A DNA stretch of 64,000 nt from Aquipluma nitroreducens (GTDB lineage Bacteria > Bacteroidota > Bacteroidia > Bacteroidales > Prolixibacteraceae): positions 124,001 through 188,000 of the forward strand of contig NZ_AP018694.1 in NCBI RefSeq assembly GCF_009689585.1, in the 5' to 3' direction. Positions 7,411 to 14,845 of the stretch are shown here, piece by piece. The position numbers and the translations under genes are program-made. Within the stretch, counting starts at the first letter, position 1; each line of letters begins with the position of its first letter. Under the pieces are notes generated by a model. The model worked only from the letters and a program-made list of their open reading frames with translations. It was not told the origin of the DNA and made no database searches.

Positions 7411-8694
7411 ATGAAAAATATTTGCCTGTATTTTCAAATTCACCACCCATTCTTTTTCCAGACTTTTCGTTTTTTTGATGTTGGAGAATCAAAGACTTAC
7501 TACGATACATGGCGCATTGAAAAGGAAATTCAGGATGCTGCGACAAATTATTACATACCGACAAATACCTATTTACTTAAACTTATACATAAACATAACG
7601 GAAAACTGAGACTTTCGTTTAACATCTCGGGCACAGCTTTCGATCAGTTTCTGATTTATTGCCCTGAATTATTCACCAGCTTCAGGCAGCTTGCCGATAC
7701 TGGTCTGGTTGAGTTTACAGGCTCAACCGATTCACATTCGATTGTCACGCTGTCGGAACAAAAGGATGAGTGCATCCAAAATATTAAACGAAGTCGGGAA
7801 CGAACTGAATATTATTTCGGACAAAAACCAAAGCTCTTTGTAAATACTGACCTACTGTTTAATAATCGGATCGCCGGAATTGCTTCTGAAGCCGGATATT
7901 CTTCTATTTTGACGAACGGAACAAAAAAAATGCTGCAATGGAGAAGCCCAAACTACCTGTATTCCGCCGAAAATCAGAAACAAACATCAATATTTTTCCG
8001 GAACGAAATCTTTAGCGATAAATTATCATCCATCCTTCACAATCCAGATAAAACAGAAGCCCTAAAACAAATGAAAGAGCTTCTGGCAGCGCTAAACGAC
8101 ATCCAGATCGATGAACCAGTTATAAACCTATACCTCAAATATAAAGCTCTGGGCGGAACAAACAGATTCGCAAAACAACGATTGTTTCAGGCATTTGTAT
8201 CTACGATCATTAAAAAACAAATCTGCAATTTCAATTTGCCATCCAATGTAATGGAACAATATGGAGCAATCTCAGAATTCGGAACAGATGAACCCATTTG
8301 TTGGACTGAGGGCTTCCATTCTGATTATTATCCGGGAAATCAACTGCAAAAAGATGCCATAAGCCAACTGTATAAACTAAGCAAAAAGGTAGAGAACACG
8401 TACGATAACGACCTGAAAACTGACTGGAAAAACCTTCAGACTTCAGATCATTTTCACCTGATGGATGAAAATCATCCTGATTACAAATCGAATTATTCAT
8501 CGCAAAATACATATAAATCGAAGTATGAGGCTTTTATCAATTACATGAATATTCTTGAAGATTTTAGGCTAAGATTAAAAGCAAATAAAGACAAGCAAAA
8601 GGCCTTACCGATTCATCACAAACCCATACCACCATTAGAAAAACACAAACAATCCGTGACTTTTGGAGGAAAAATCGATCATTCTTTTGCATAA
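7411..8694 (+). CDS. GH57-like protein, probably lacking catalytic residues
   Basis: The 427-residue protein aligns with the (beta/alpha)7 barrel of GH57 alpha-amylase-like proteins: CLYFQIHHPFFF at the start, VEFTGSTDSHSIVTL, FVNTDLLFNNRIAGI, and INLYLKYKALGG. In catalytic GH57 relatives, as I recall the motifs, the third region carries a nucleophilic Glu (NTELIYN type) and the fourth an Asp (FMDYETFG type). Here these positions read Asp and Lys. A Bacteroidota-rich group of GH57 homologues lacking one or both residues is known, and this protein looks like a member. It is translationally coupled to the upstream GT4 gene (1-bp gap) and may bind glucan or regulate the transferase. Enzyme activity is doubtful. 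Confidence 0.75.
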   Translation: MKNICLYFQIHHPFFFQTFRFFDVGESKTYYDTWRIEKEIQDAATNYYIPTNTYLLKLIHKHNGKLRLSFNISGTAFDQFLIYCPELFTSFRQLADTGLVEFTGSTDSHSIVTLSEQKDECIQNIKRSRERTEYYFGQKPKLFVNTDLLFNNRIAGIASEAGYSSILTNGTKKMLQWRSPNYLYSAENQKQTSIFFRNEIFSDKLSSILHNPDKTEALKQMKELLAALNDIQIDEPVINLYLKYKALGGTNRFAKQRLFQAFVSTIIKKQICNFNLPSNVMEQYGAISEFGTDEPICWTEGFHSDYYPGNQLQKDAISQLYKLSKKVENTYDNDLKTDWKNLQTSDHFHLMDENHPDYKSNYSSQNTYKSKYEAFINYMNILEDFRLRLKANKDKQKALPIHHKPIPPLEKHKQSVTFGGKIDHSFA

Positions 8695-8729
8695 GAAAAG
8701 AAGATGGCTATTTTTGCAACCAGAAAGTT

Positions 8730-8803
8730 CGGGGTGTAGCGCAGCCTGGTAGCGTATCCGTCTGGGGGGCGGGGGGTCGCAAGTTCAAATCTTGTCACCC
8801 CGA
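8730..8803 (+). tRNA. tRNA-Pro (anticodon GGG)
   Basis: A complete cloverleaf is visible: acceptor CGGGGTG/CACCCCG, D-stem GCGC/GCGT with GG in the loop, anticodon stem TCCGT/GCGGG with loop CTGGGGG (anticodon GGG at 8764-8766), and T-arm GCAAG-TTCAAAT-CTTGT. The discriminator base is A and CCA is not encoded. It sits immediately left of the accessory cassette at 9.1-13.4 kb; tRNA genes are common integration sites. Confidence 0.95.
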
Positions 8804-8870
8804 CAAATAGAAATTTATCATCAACGTGTTACAAATATTTTGTACCGTTTTTGTTCCAGAAATGATTTTA

Positions 8871-8904
8871 AGGAGGTTGGATTTAGTTCCGACCTCCTTT
8901 TTTT
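8871..8904 (+). terminator. Terminator downstream of tRNA-Pro
   Basis: The 11-bp stem AAGGAGGTTGG pairs with CCGACCTCCTT (one G-T pair) and is followed by a T-run. It lies about 70 bp after the tRNA. Confidence 0.85.
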
Positions 8905-9101
8905 ATCAAAATTCAGACATTCTCATTAGCCGATTATAACCCATCGTACTGATGCACAGTTTACTCTTAGCTGCTACAAGTCACCCGATCAGTAATAATC
9001 CACGAAAGGCGTGAGTTCTCCGATGAACTTCCAACAGAGAAACCATTCCAACCGAATTTAACAGAACTGATGTTTGACATATGTGCTTTCTGTCGAATAC
9101 G
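8905..9101. other. Non-coding junction between tRNA terminator and accessory cassette
   Basis: No ORF or family is recognisable. It lies between core DNA and the cassette and may hold an integration scar. A short GTCACCCGAT at about 8976 loosely resembles the tRNA 3' end but is too imperfect to call an att site. Confidence 0.3.
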
Positions 9102-9473
9102 TTAAAGGTAGACATACGACTGGGGCGGAACTACATTAAAATCATCTTTGATTGATAGCGGTATTCCGTACTTTTTTGTATTCTTAATTTTTATGGCGTG
9201 AGCTATTTCTCGGTTCGCAAAATATTCATAAAAGAAATCTTCTGATATGCCCGAATATTTCTTTGTCATTTCCCAAATTGTTTGGGGATTATAGCTGAAA
9301 ATGTCGTCAATTTCAAATTCTCCGATAACTTGTTGAACGGGTGAAGAAGCATAAACGACGACTGTTCTTACGTTCGGTTTTTTGAATATAACTTTACGAA
9401 ACTCAAACTTTTTTGTACCATCAAATATTTTGAAAGCAAACTCTGGCTTAATCGATAATAAAACTCTCATCAC
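9102..9473 (-). CDS. ASCH-domain protein
   Basis: The 123-residue protein looks like a stand-alone ASCH domain (PUA-related beta barrel): it begins VLLSIKPEFAFKIFDGTKKFEFRK, the hallmark of the family's first helix and strand, followed by VVVYASSPVQQVIGEFEIDDI. ASCH domains are predicted to bind RNA; some have RNase or amidohydrolase activity. It is the last gene of the minus-strand cassette. Its start (ATGATG at 9473) overlaps the end of the PIN-GNAT-EVE gene by 26 bp, implying translational coupling and a joint function, possibly as partner or antidote. Function is inference; the domain call is good. Confidence 0.8.
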   Translation of the reverse strand: MMRVLLSIKPEFAFKIFDGTKKFEFRKVIFKKPNVRTVVVYASSPVQQVIGEFEIDDIFSYNPQTIWEMTKKYSGISEDFFYEYFANREIAHAIKIKNTKKYGIPLSIKDDFNVVPPQSYVYL

Positions 9474-10950
9474 TTTTTGTTGCTTTTAAAATGCTGTTAA
9501 ACTGTTCCTTTGTAATTTGTTTAAAACCTCTAGGTGCATCATTTACCCCAGATAAAACTTGCAAGTCAATTAACTCTTTCATATTGACTCTATGCGGGAA
9601 CGAATATATATACAAAAACCTAACAACAAAAGGTTTTATTTGCGAAAAACGCCACATGGCACGAAGTTGATCCTCAGGAAAGACACTGCTTTTCCTACAA
9701 TGTAATACAAAATCATCTTCATCTTTAAAATTATATTTTATTTCTTGAGCGACGCCGATAGTCGAAACAACACTTTTATAATAACCCCCAGTTCGATAAA
9801 AAATTAGAATGTCGCCGATTTTTGGGTGCGGTGTTAATGCCCTTGAAACATAAACTTTATTGATGCCGTTTCTGTGTGGAAAATCTTCAATAAATTCTTC
9901 AGGCGATTCCGTATTTAAAATTGAATCGGGTAACAATTCAGTATGGTAATCGGGATAAATAGGAACTATGAAGCTGTCGTTATTCCTTGATATAAAAGGA
10001 TAACATCGCTTTAAATGATCAATAACTGTCTTTTTTCTAAAATCCCTAACGTATACTAATTCGTCTTTTTTCTTACCCCATAAAACGAATCCCCATTGTT
10101 CGAGTAAATCAATTAATCTTAGTTGCTCATCTCTTTTGTCAAATATTGTCACATATATTTCGTCAACCTTATTTTTGAGAGCATTATCGAAAATGATCTT
10201 CATAAATCGCTCACCTAATCGAAACCCATTATTTATTACTTTAAAAGTTCCAATTTTTAGTCTTTTTTGGGGAGAAAAGGATGGCGTTATGTCTGAGTAG
10301 CTTTCGTCCTTTCCTTCAACCTTCAAATACAAAAAAGATAAAAGTAATCCGTTGTTGGTATTCACTGTTATATAGGCTTCTTCATCGAACTTTTTAATAA
10401 ACCACCTTTCAAAACCAGGATAATCTTCTTTTAAACTCGAAAAGAAATCATCCTCGAGGTTTATTCTTCCAAATTTTAATTTCTGAACATTAAGGACTTT
10501 GTAATTTACCAAGTCAGGGTGTTCAGCAAACGTTTTCTCAAGGAATGAATCAATAGTAAATACCTTATCCTCGATGCCTAATTCAGCAGCTTTTCTATGT
10601 ATTTTTTTATCTTCCGTAATTAAGATATCGACTCGACCAACAAAGACTTCATTTAAGAGTTGTGTATCATTTTTGTCATTTTCATTTACATCGATTTTCC
10701 GAGAGACAGCTAAAACTTCGGCTTGTAAAGGAGTTGGTATGTCTATACGTTCGTAACTATCTAACTTTATCTGAAGCGTATCAACCGCTTGCTTATCTCT
10801 ATATTTTTCAATTTCGGCTATGGTCAATGAATGCACACACTTAATGTAATTTACTCGATCTAACCAGCGAAATAAAATGCCAACGTCTTGATTTATTACC
10901 TTTGACGCCTCTCTGTGAATGATGATATTAGTGTCTAATAAGGCTTTCAT
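9448..10950 (-). CDS. PIN-GNAT-EVE/PUA-like fusion protein
   Basis: This 500-residue protein appears to have three modules. Residues 1-140 are a PIN nuclease domain with the acidic set D6 (ALLDTN), E46 (TIAEIEKY), D95 (NDTQLLNE) and D114 (LITEDKKI), all intact. Residues about 220-320 resemble a GNAT acetyltransferase (INNGFRLGERFMK acetyl-CoA loop, then EQWGFVLWG). Residues about 365-495 resemble an EVE/PUA-like barrel (IGDILIFYRTGGYYK, STIGVAQEI). PIN domains are metal-dependent RNases common in toxins, and some GNAT toxins acetylate aminoacyl-tRNA. The ATG shares a base with the HNH gene's stop, and the 3' end overlaps the ASCH gene. Function is inferred: an RNA- or translation-targeting effector. 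Confidence 0.75.
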   Translation of the reverse strand: MKALLDTNIIIHREASKVINQDVGILFRWLDRVNYIKCVHSLTIAEIEKYRDKQAVDTLQIKLDSYERIDIPTPLQAEVLAVSRKIDVNENDKNDTQLLNEVFVGRVDILITEDKKIHRKAAELGIEDKVFTIDSFLEKTFAEHPDLVNYKVLNVQKLKFGRINLEDDFFSSLKEDYPGFERWFIKKFDEEAYITVNTNNGLLLSFLYLKVEGKDESYSDITPSFSPQKRLKIGTFKVINNGFRLGERFMKIIFDNALKNKVDEIYVTIFDKRDEQLRLIDLLEQWGFVLWGKKKDELVYVRDFRKKTVIDHLKRCYPFISRNNDSFIVPIYPDYHTELLPDSILNTESPEEFIEDFPHRNGINKVYVSRALTPHPKIGDILIFYRTGGYYKSVVSTIGVAQEIKYNFKDEDDFVLHCRKSSVFPEDQLRAMWRFSQIKPFVVRFLYIYSFPHRVNMKELIDLQVLSGVNDAPRGFKQITKEQFNSILKATKSDESFIID

Positions 10951-11795
10951 TATTTTGAGTGTTTTTCTGTAATCATACGTTCGGAATACCTTCTAATAGG
11001 AGATGTATTGTTGTTCTTTTGTAGCCAATCCACGTAGTAGTCTGTTTCAGGATGTGCTAAATTAATAGCAAATTCAATTCCCATAATCACGAGGATGAAA
11101 TACATAACATTATCCTCGGTATAAAGAATATCCATTTCGTGCAGAATTTCATACGGTTCTGGATGATGAATAGGGTCCGTAAATCTTGTTTCTTCGCTAT
11201 AAATTCTTCTTTGATGATATTTCCAAAAGCTTCCTTTACCGAATCTAGCGTAATTTCTTAATGGGTCTAATTCAGGCTTTGTTGCTATTTCTTCAATCCA
11301 AGATATATCATTTGTAAATTTATAGGTTAGAAATTCCAGTGCGATTTTTCCTAAGAATCGAGATATATCGTAATCATTTTCTTCCGGTTGATTAATAATA
11401 GGCATAATGAGTTTATTGATTTTACCTTCTGTAATAAGGTCTATAACATGACGATCTTTTGAGTCAAATATGATTCCTTTTTCATCAAGCCAAACATCAA
11501 CCCAGCCTCCTTCCTTATGCGGAAATAGTGTTTTATCAGGAACAAGCCTTCCTTTTTTTGTTTCAATGAAATTTCTATATCTTACATTTTTAAAATAAGG
11601 TTTTTCCAGAACCATTTTTTCAATCTTCGTTGCGAAATAATTGTTGCAACAATCACAAACAATCCCTTTTTGTAATACATGAGATTTGTTTCCTAAACTT
11701 TCAGGAATTATGTGTTCTACTGATTTGGAACTTGAACTATCATTCTTGCAGAAGATGCATCTCATTTTTTGAGTCCGATTTTGGTTGTTATCCAT
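10950..11795 (-). CDS. HNH endonuclease-like protein
   Basis: The 281-residue protein has an N-terminal HNH_5-like zinc/nuclease module: CxxC at 13/16, the EHIIPESLGN motif with E27-H28, and a second CxxC at 47/50 followed by NN and a later hydrophobic Y/F. The remaining 200 residues have no recognised domain but are rich in aromatic and acidic residues. HNH modules cut DNA, and this arrangement is frequent in phage-defence genes. Its 5' end overlaps the membrane-protein gene by 34 bp and its stop overlaps the PIN-fusion start, so it is tightly coupled within the five-gene cassette. It is soluble by sequence. Target specificity is unknown. Confidence 0.8.
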   Translation of the reverse strand: MDNNQNRTQKMRCIFCKNDSSSSKSVEHIIPESLGNKSHVLQKGIVCDCCNNYFATKIEKMVLEKPYFKNVRYRNFIETKKGRLVPDKTLFPHKEGGWVDVWLDEKGIIFDSKDRHVIDLITEGKINKLIMPIINQPEENDYDISRFLGKIALEFLTYKFTNDISWIEEIATKPELDPLRNYARFGKGSFWKYHQRRIYSEETRFTDPIHHPEPYEILHEMDILYTEDNVMYFILVIMGIEFAINLAHPETDYYVDWLQKNNNTSPIRRYSERMITEKHSK

Positions 11796-12850
11796 GACCT
11801 ACCTGCATTTATTTTATAAGTAATTACAGGCAAAATAAAATAAATGAGAGTGGCAAATGCAATACTTAGCGCAATGAAGATTTCGAGGGGTAATACAGAC
11901 CAAACCTTTAAAAGCGAGATTTCAGGATCAAAGGTTTTTCTGTAAGCTGGAATAAATAATAATATACCACAAACAATATTTATAAGTATCGCTAAAGCAA
12001 ATTGGCCAGGACCGATTCTTTCTTTTGAATATATAGAAAAGAAGGAAAATGACTCTGCGACTTCTTTTTTCTCAAATTCTACAACTTCTTTTTTATTAAA
12101 TACAACGATAAGTTCATCTTCTTTTACCCGCTTATCCCCCAGATATTTATTAAAAGAATTGTATTCTAATGTTCTCACACTTTTAAGTGAAGCATTATCA
12201 AAAAATATGATGTCAAATTTATTTGGAATGATATTAAAAGAAAAGCAGTACCTTATTTTACAAAATTCGACGTCGTTAAAATAACCTATTTTGTCGTCAG
12301 GAATATTTCTTCGCTCGTTGATTTTAATGTCGTAAATTATCGTGGACTTGCTTACTCCCTTTTTTCGCATGGAGATAAAGGGAACAGTGGGTTTAATCCA
12401 AAATCTAAAATAGATATTGGGCTTTGAGTCTTGATTATATTCTCTATACGCTTTAAGGTTTAAAGTAGCAGAAACAATTTTATCTTCTTCGATCTTTATC
12501 ACGGCAGGTAATACGCACAGTTCATTCCTCCCACTAAACGTGTGAATAATGCCTGATTTACTAGTATTTGCCTTTAAATATTTGGTTGCACTTATAGAAT
12601 CGTTAAAAATAAACCGACTATTTTCAGCAATACTCAATCTATCATACAAGTCCTTAACTTCACACGAAGTATCCAGCCATGGTATAAAAATGAAAATAGT
12701 TCGGTTATCTTCCGATATCGAATTTCTGGAAACTTCTATGCCAAATTCAACCAAAGAACTATTGTTATTAAACTCCCAAGAGCAAATATGAAAACGCTCT
12801 ATCTGAGTATTTTTTCCTTTTTCTGTATATACGAAGAATGAATTTTCCAT
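11762..12850 (-). CDS. Unknown membrane protein with two C-terminal TM segments
   Basis: I do not recognise a family for this 362-residue protein. Residues 1-255 look soluble and beta-rich, without Cys motifs or a signal peptide. Two transmembrane helices are clear near the C terminus (FALAILINIVCGILLFIPAY and a second from about VWSVLPLEIFIALSIAF onward), followed by a basic tail (KINAGRSWITTKIGLKK) expected to be cytoplasmic. The two-helix hairpin would put the large N-terminal domain in the cytoplasm as well. It overlaps the HNH gene by 34 bp and starts 21 bp after the kinase-like gene. In a defence setting such a protein could be a membrane effector or sensor; this is speculation. Confidence 0.6.
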   Translation of the reverse strand: MENSFFVYTEKGKNTQIERFHICSWEFNNNSSLVEFGIEVSRNSISEDNRTIFIFIPWLDTSCEVKDLYDRLSIAENSRFIFNDSISATKYLKANTSKSGIIHTFSGRNELCVLPAVIKIEEDKIVSATLNLKAYREYNQDSKPNIYFRFWIKPTVPFISMRKKGVSKSTIIYDIKINERRNIPDDKIGYFNDVEFCKIRYCFSFNIIPNKFDIIFFDNASLKSVRTLEYNSFNKYLGDKRVKEDELIVVFNKKEVVEFEKKEVAESFSFFSIYSKERIGPGQFALAILINIVCGILLFIPAYRKTFDPEISLLKVWSVLPLEIFIALSIAFATLIYFILPVITYKINAGRSWITTKIGLKK

Positions 12851-12871
12851 TATTTGACTTCGTTATAAAAA

Positions 12872-13423
12872 TTACGAATGTTTATCATTTTTTTTACTTA
12901 TCTGAAAGCGAAGTGAAGAGAGTATATCTGAATAATCATCTTGATTTCCTATGCTTAATACTATTCCTAAAGCTTTTGATAAGTACTTGGCATAATCTAA
13001 TTCACTTTCTTGCATTTGAGCTAAAAGCTCTTGGTCATACTGACGATTGTCTCTTTTTTCAAGTCTATTCTTTATTTCTATGATATCTCCTAGTATGATG
13101 TTTAAGGAAAATGGATTAATTAATTTAAATGTGCCAAGTGGAATATTTACTATCTCGTTTTCATTATTAAATAGGCAGTAATGTCCATCAAGTAAATAAG
13201 ATTTGTCCTTTTGAATTCGATTCTCCAAACCGACGATTAAACGATCTTGAGTTAATGAAATATCCCACACTTTTTTATTTTGATTATCCTCGTTAATGTC
13301 GTTCCATTTAATTAGTTCGCTTGCCGATAAGTATTCTAGTTTTACTTCGTCGCAAATTTGTCGGCAAATAGTGCTTTTACCAACTCCGTGAATTCCTCCT
13401 ATAAATGCGATGTTGTTTAGCAT
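12872..13423 (-). CDS. P-loop AAA/kinase-like ATP-binding protein
   Basis: The 183-residue protein begins with a perfect Walker A motif, GGIHGVGKST at residues 9-18, and has the compact size and lid-like region (IKNRLEKRDNRQY) of small nucleoside/polynucleotide kinases (AAA_18/AAA_33 type). A Walker-B-like YLLDGHYCLF lies at about residue 77. Such proteins phosphorylate nucleotides, RNA ends or small molecules. It is the first gene of the cassette; a promoter-like TATCTTTG lies 45 bp upstream. A six-codon ORF ends with TAA immediately before its ATG. The substrate is unknown. Confidence 0.75.
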   Translation of the reverse strand: MLNNIAFIGGIHGVGKSTICRQICDEVKLEYLSASELIKWNDINEDNQNKKVWDISLTQDRLIVGLENRIQKDKSYLLDGHYCLFNNENEIVNIPLGTFKLINPFSLNIILGDIIEIKNRLEKRDNRQYDQELLAQMQESELDYAKYLSKALGIVLSIGNQDDYSDILSSLRFQISKKNDKHS

Positions 13424-13467
13424 TTAGTATCTGTCTTTTAGCATTATGCCGAACTTCTAAATGTTAC

Positions 13468-13475
13468 CAAAGATA
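13468..13475 (-). promoter_or_regulatory. Putative -7 element of the five-gene cassette
   Basis: The minus strand reads TATCTTTG, an exact TAnnTTTG match, about 45 bp upstream of the kinase-like start. No clear -33 TTG is at optimal spacing. It is the only such match I found for the cassette, consistent with one operon. Confidence 0.5.
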
Positions 13476-13523
13476 TACCACATTTTTAATAATTATTGAT
13501 AACAAGGATTTTGATTTATCAAA

Positions 13524-13557
13524 AAAACCTTGCCAGCCTTTCTTCCAGCAAGGTTTT
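13524..13557 (-). terminator. Terminator after hypothetical gene 13580-14269
   Basis: A perfect 10-bp stem (AAAACCTTGC with GCAAGGTTTT) around a 14-nt loop is followed, in the minus direction, by a seven-T run. It insulates this gene from the defence-like cassette. Confidence 0.9.
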
Positions 13558-13579
13558 CCACTCATCCAATAACATTCAT

Positions 13580-14269
13580 TTATGGTTGTGGCGTTTCGTC
13601 GGTTTTTGTTTTCCGCGAAGCAGCATCAACCAACATCCGTGCATTCTGGTATGCCTTATAAAAGTTGGGTTCTTTGTTTTCCCATGGTTTAACCAACACA
13701 TCGATGGTATCGTTCAGCAATAAATCGATCTGGGCAACGGCATCTTCGAGATTCTGGGTCGATAATTTGCTTTTGCTTTGTTGCGTGCGTTTTTGTGGCA
13801 ACGAACTGTTGAAATTGTCGGCCAGAACTTTAAGTTGAGCCACATCGTCAGCAGTTGCAAAAGGTTCCATTTGTGTGGCATAGGGCAAGGCATCGTTATA
13901 CACCGTGTAAGCGTATGTAAAAAGTTGCATATCGCGCATCCGTTTAACTTCCGAGTCGGCTGCCTGATACTTGACCTTCAGTAGCTTCAATTGAGGGTCG
14001 TCTGAAGAAGTTCCGAGGGCCGCCAGTGCCGAACGGATTGAGATAGTGCCTGAAGTTAGCAAGTTCCGGGCTTCTTTCTTCCCGGTAGTAAGTTCCTTCC
14101 CATTGTTTAATTGATCCTGATTGTGCTGCTCAGTCTCCCCGATCAGATCATCCAACATCCCATGTGCAACAGTCAATCCAGGAGTTCGATTAACAAGCTC
14201 TGCATAACCGTTTAATATTCCGGAAACGGCTCTGCTCATCTTAATTTTACTTTCTTGGATTTTTTGCAT
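13580..14269 (-). CDS. Hypothetical helical protein
   Basis: I do not recognise a family for this 229-residue product. It is predicted to be almost entirely alpha-helical, rich in Ala, Leu, Lys and Gln, with no signal peptide, membrane segment or Cys. The stretch QLNNGKELTTGKKEARNLL followed by SIRSALAALG suggests amphipathic helices, perhaps a coiled-coil bundle. The C terminus is polar and basic. It is monocistronic, with its own terminator. The sequence looks like a normal Bacteroidota coding gene (good codon structure, ATG start), but no job can be assigned. Confidence 0.6.
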   Translation of the reverse strand: MQKIQESKIKMSRAVSGILNGYAELVNRTPGLTVAHGMLDDLIGETEQHNQDQLNNGKELTTGKKEARNLLTSGTISIRSALAALGTSSDDPQLKLLKVKYQAADSEVKRMRDMQLFTYAYTVYNDALPYATQMEPFATADDVAQLKVLADNFNSSLPQKRTQQSKSKLSTQNLEDAVAQIDLLLNDTIDVLVKPWENKEPNFYKAYQNARMLVDAASRKTKTDETPQP

Positions 14270-14782
14270 GATTTCTGGTTTTTAAAATTAAAGGAATGCT
14301 ATTGTCAAATAATATTACAAATAATAATTCATATAACCAAATAAATTATCCTCAATTACTTAGACACAACTGATATAGATATTTATTATTTTTTAGGAAA
14401 GAAATTCCGCCTGATTTTGGAGAGATAAATTTATTTGTTGTGAATGCAAAGCATAATCCTTAATCTTTAATCTCCAACAGTAAGATTCCATTGAAGTATA
14501 TTGAAATAGCATTGCGCGTAAAAAAACAGCATTGTAGAGCATTGAAGCTTCATTGCGGAAGCACGAACTGCCATTTTAACAGACTGATATTTTAATGCAG
14601 AATAATAGATAACATTGCAAAACACACATACTCCTTTGCAATAACACGAACTGCCATTGCAGCATAATGAACTTTTATTTTAGAAAATAATACCAAGTGC
14701 AAATCAGAATGAATCCAATCTTAGTCTGGTATAATGCCGATGAATAAACCAGACAAATGGTAAATCGAAATTTCATCAACAA
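14270..14782. repeat. Non-coding region with degenerate tandem repeats
   Basis: No gene is seen in this interval. The word CACGAACTGCCATT occurs at 14562-14575 and again at 14645-14658, 83 bp apart, each preceded by a TTGC box five bases upstream. Words based on GCATTG/CATTGC recur at least six times between 14490 and 14660. This looks like a decayed tandem duplication; it is not CRISPR, since repeats are too few and too degenerate. Confidence 0.5.
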
Positions 14783-14815
14783 AAAATGCCCGAATCCAAT
14801 AGATCCGGGCATTTT
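14783..14815 (-). terminator. Terminator at the end of the PUL
   Basis: A perfect 10-bp stem (AAAATGCCCG with CGGGCATTTT) lies 31 bp downstream of the GH95 stop in the transcription direction. It marks the 3' end of the whole minus-strand PUL. Confidence 0.85.
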
Positions 14816-14845
14816 AATTATTTTTAAAGAATGTACGTTAAAAGC

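Noticed and set aside
8764-8776. Run of G residues (GGGGGGCGGGGGG) that might be a sequencing artefact or G-quadruplex
   Set aside because: It is explained by the GGG anticodon loop, stem and variable region of a well-paired tRNA-Pro.
8970-8985. GTCACCCGAT resembling the tRNA-Pro 3' end (possible att repeat)
   Set aside because: Only about 8 bases match with a deletion, too weak for an attachment core.
14490-14660. Possible CRISPR array
   Set aside because: Repeats are short, degenerate and only two are near-exact; spacing is irregular and no cas genes are present.
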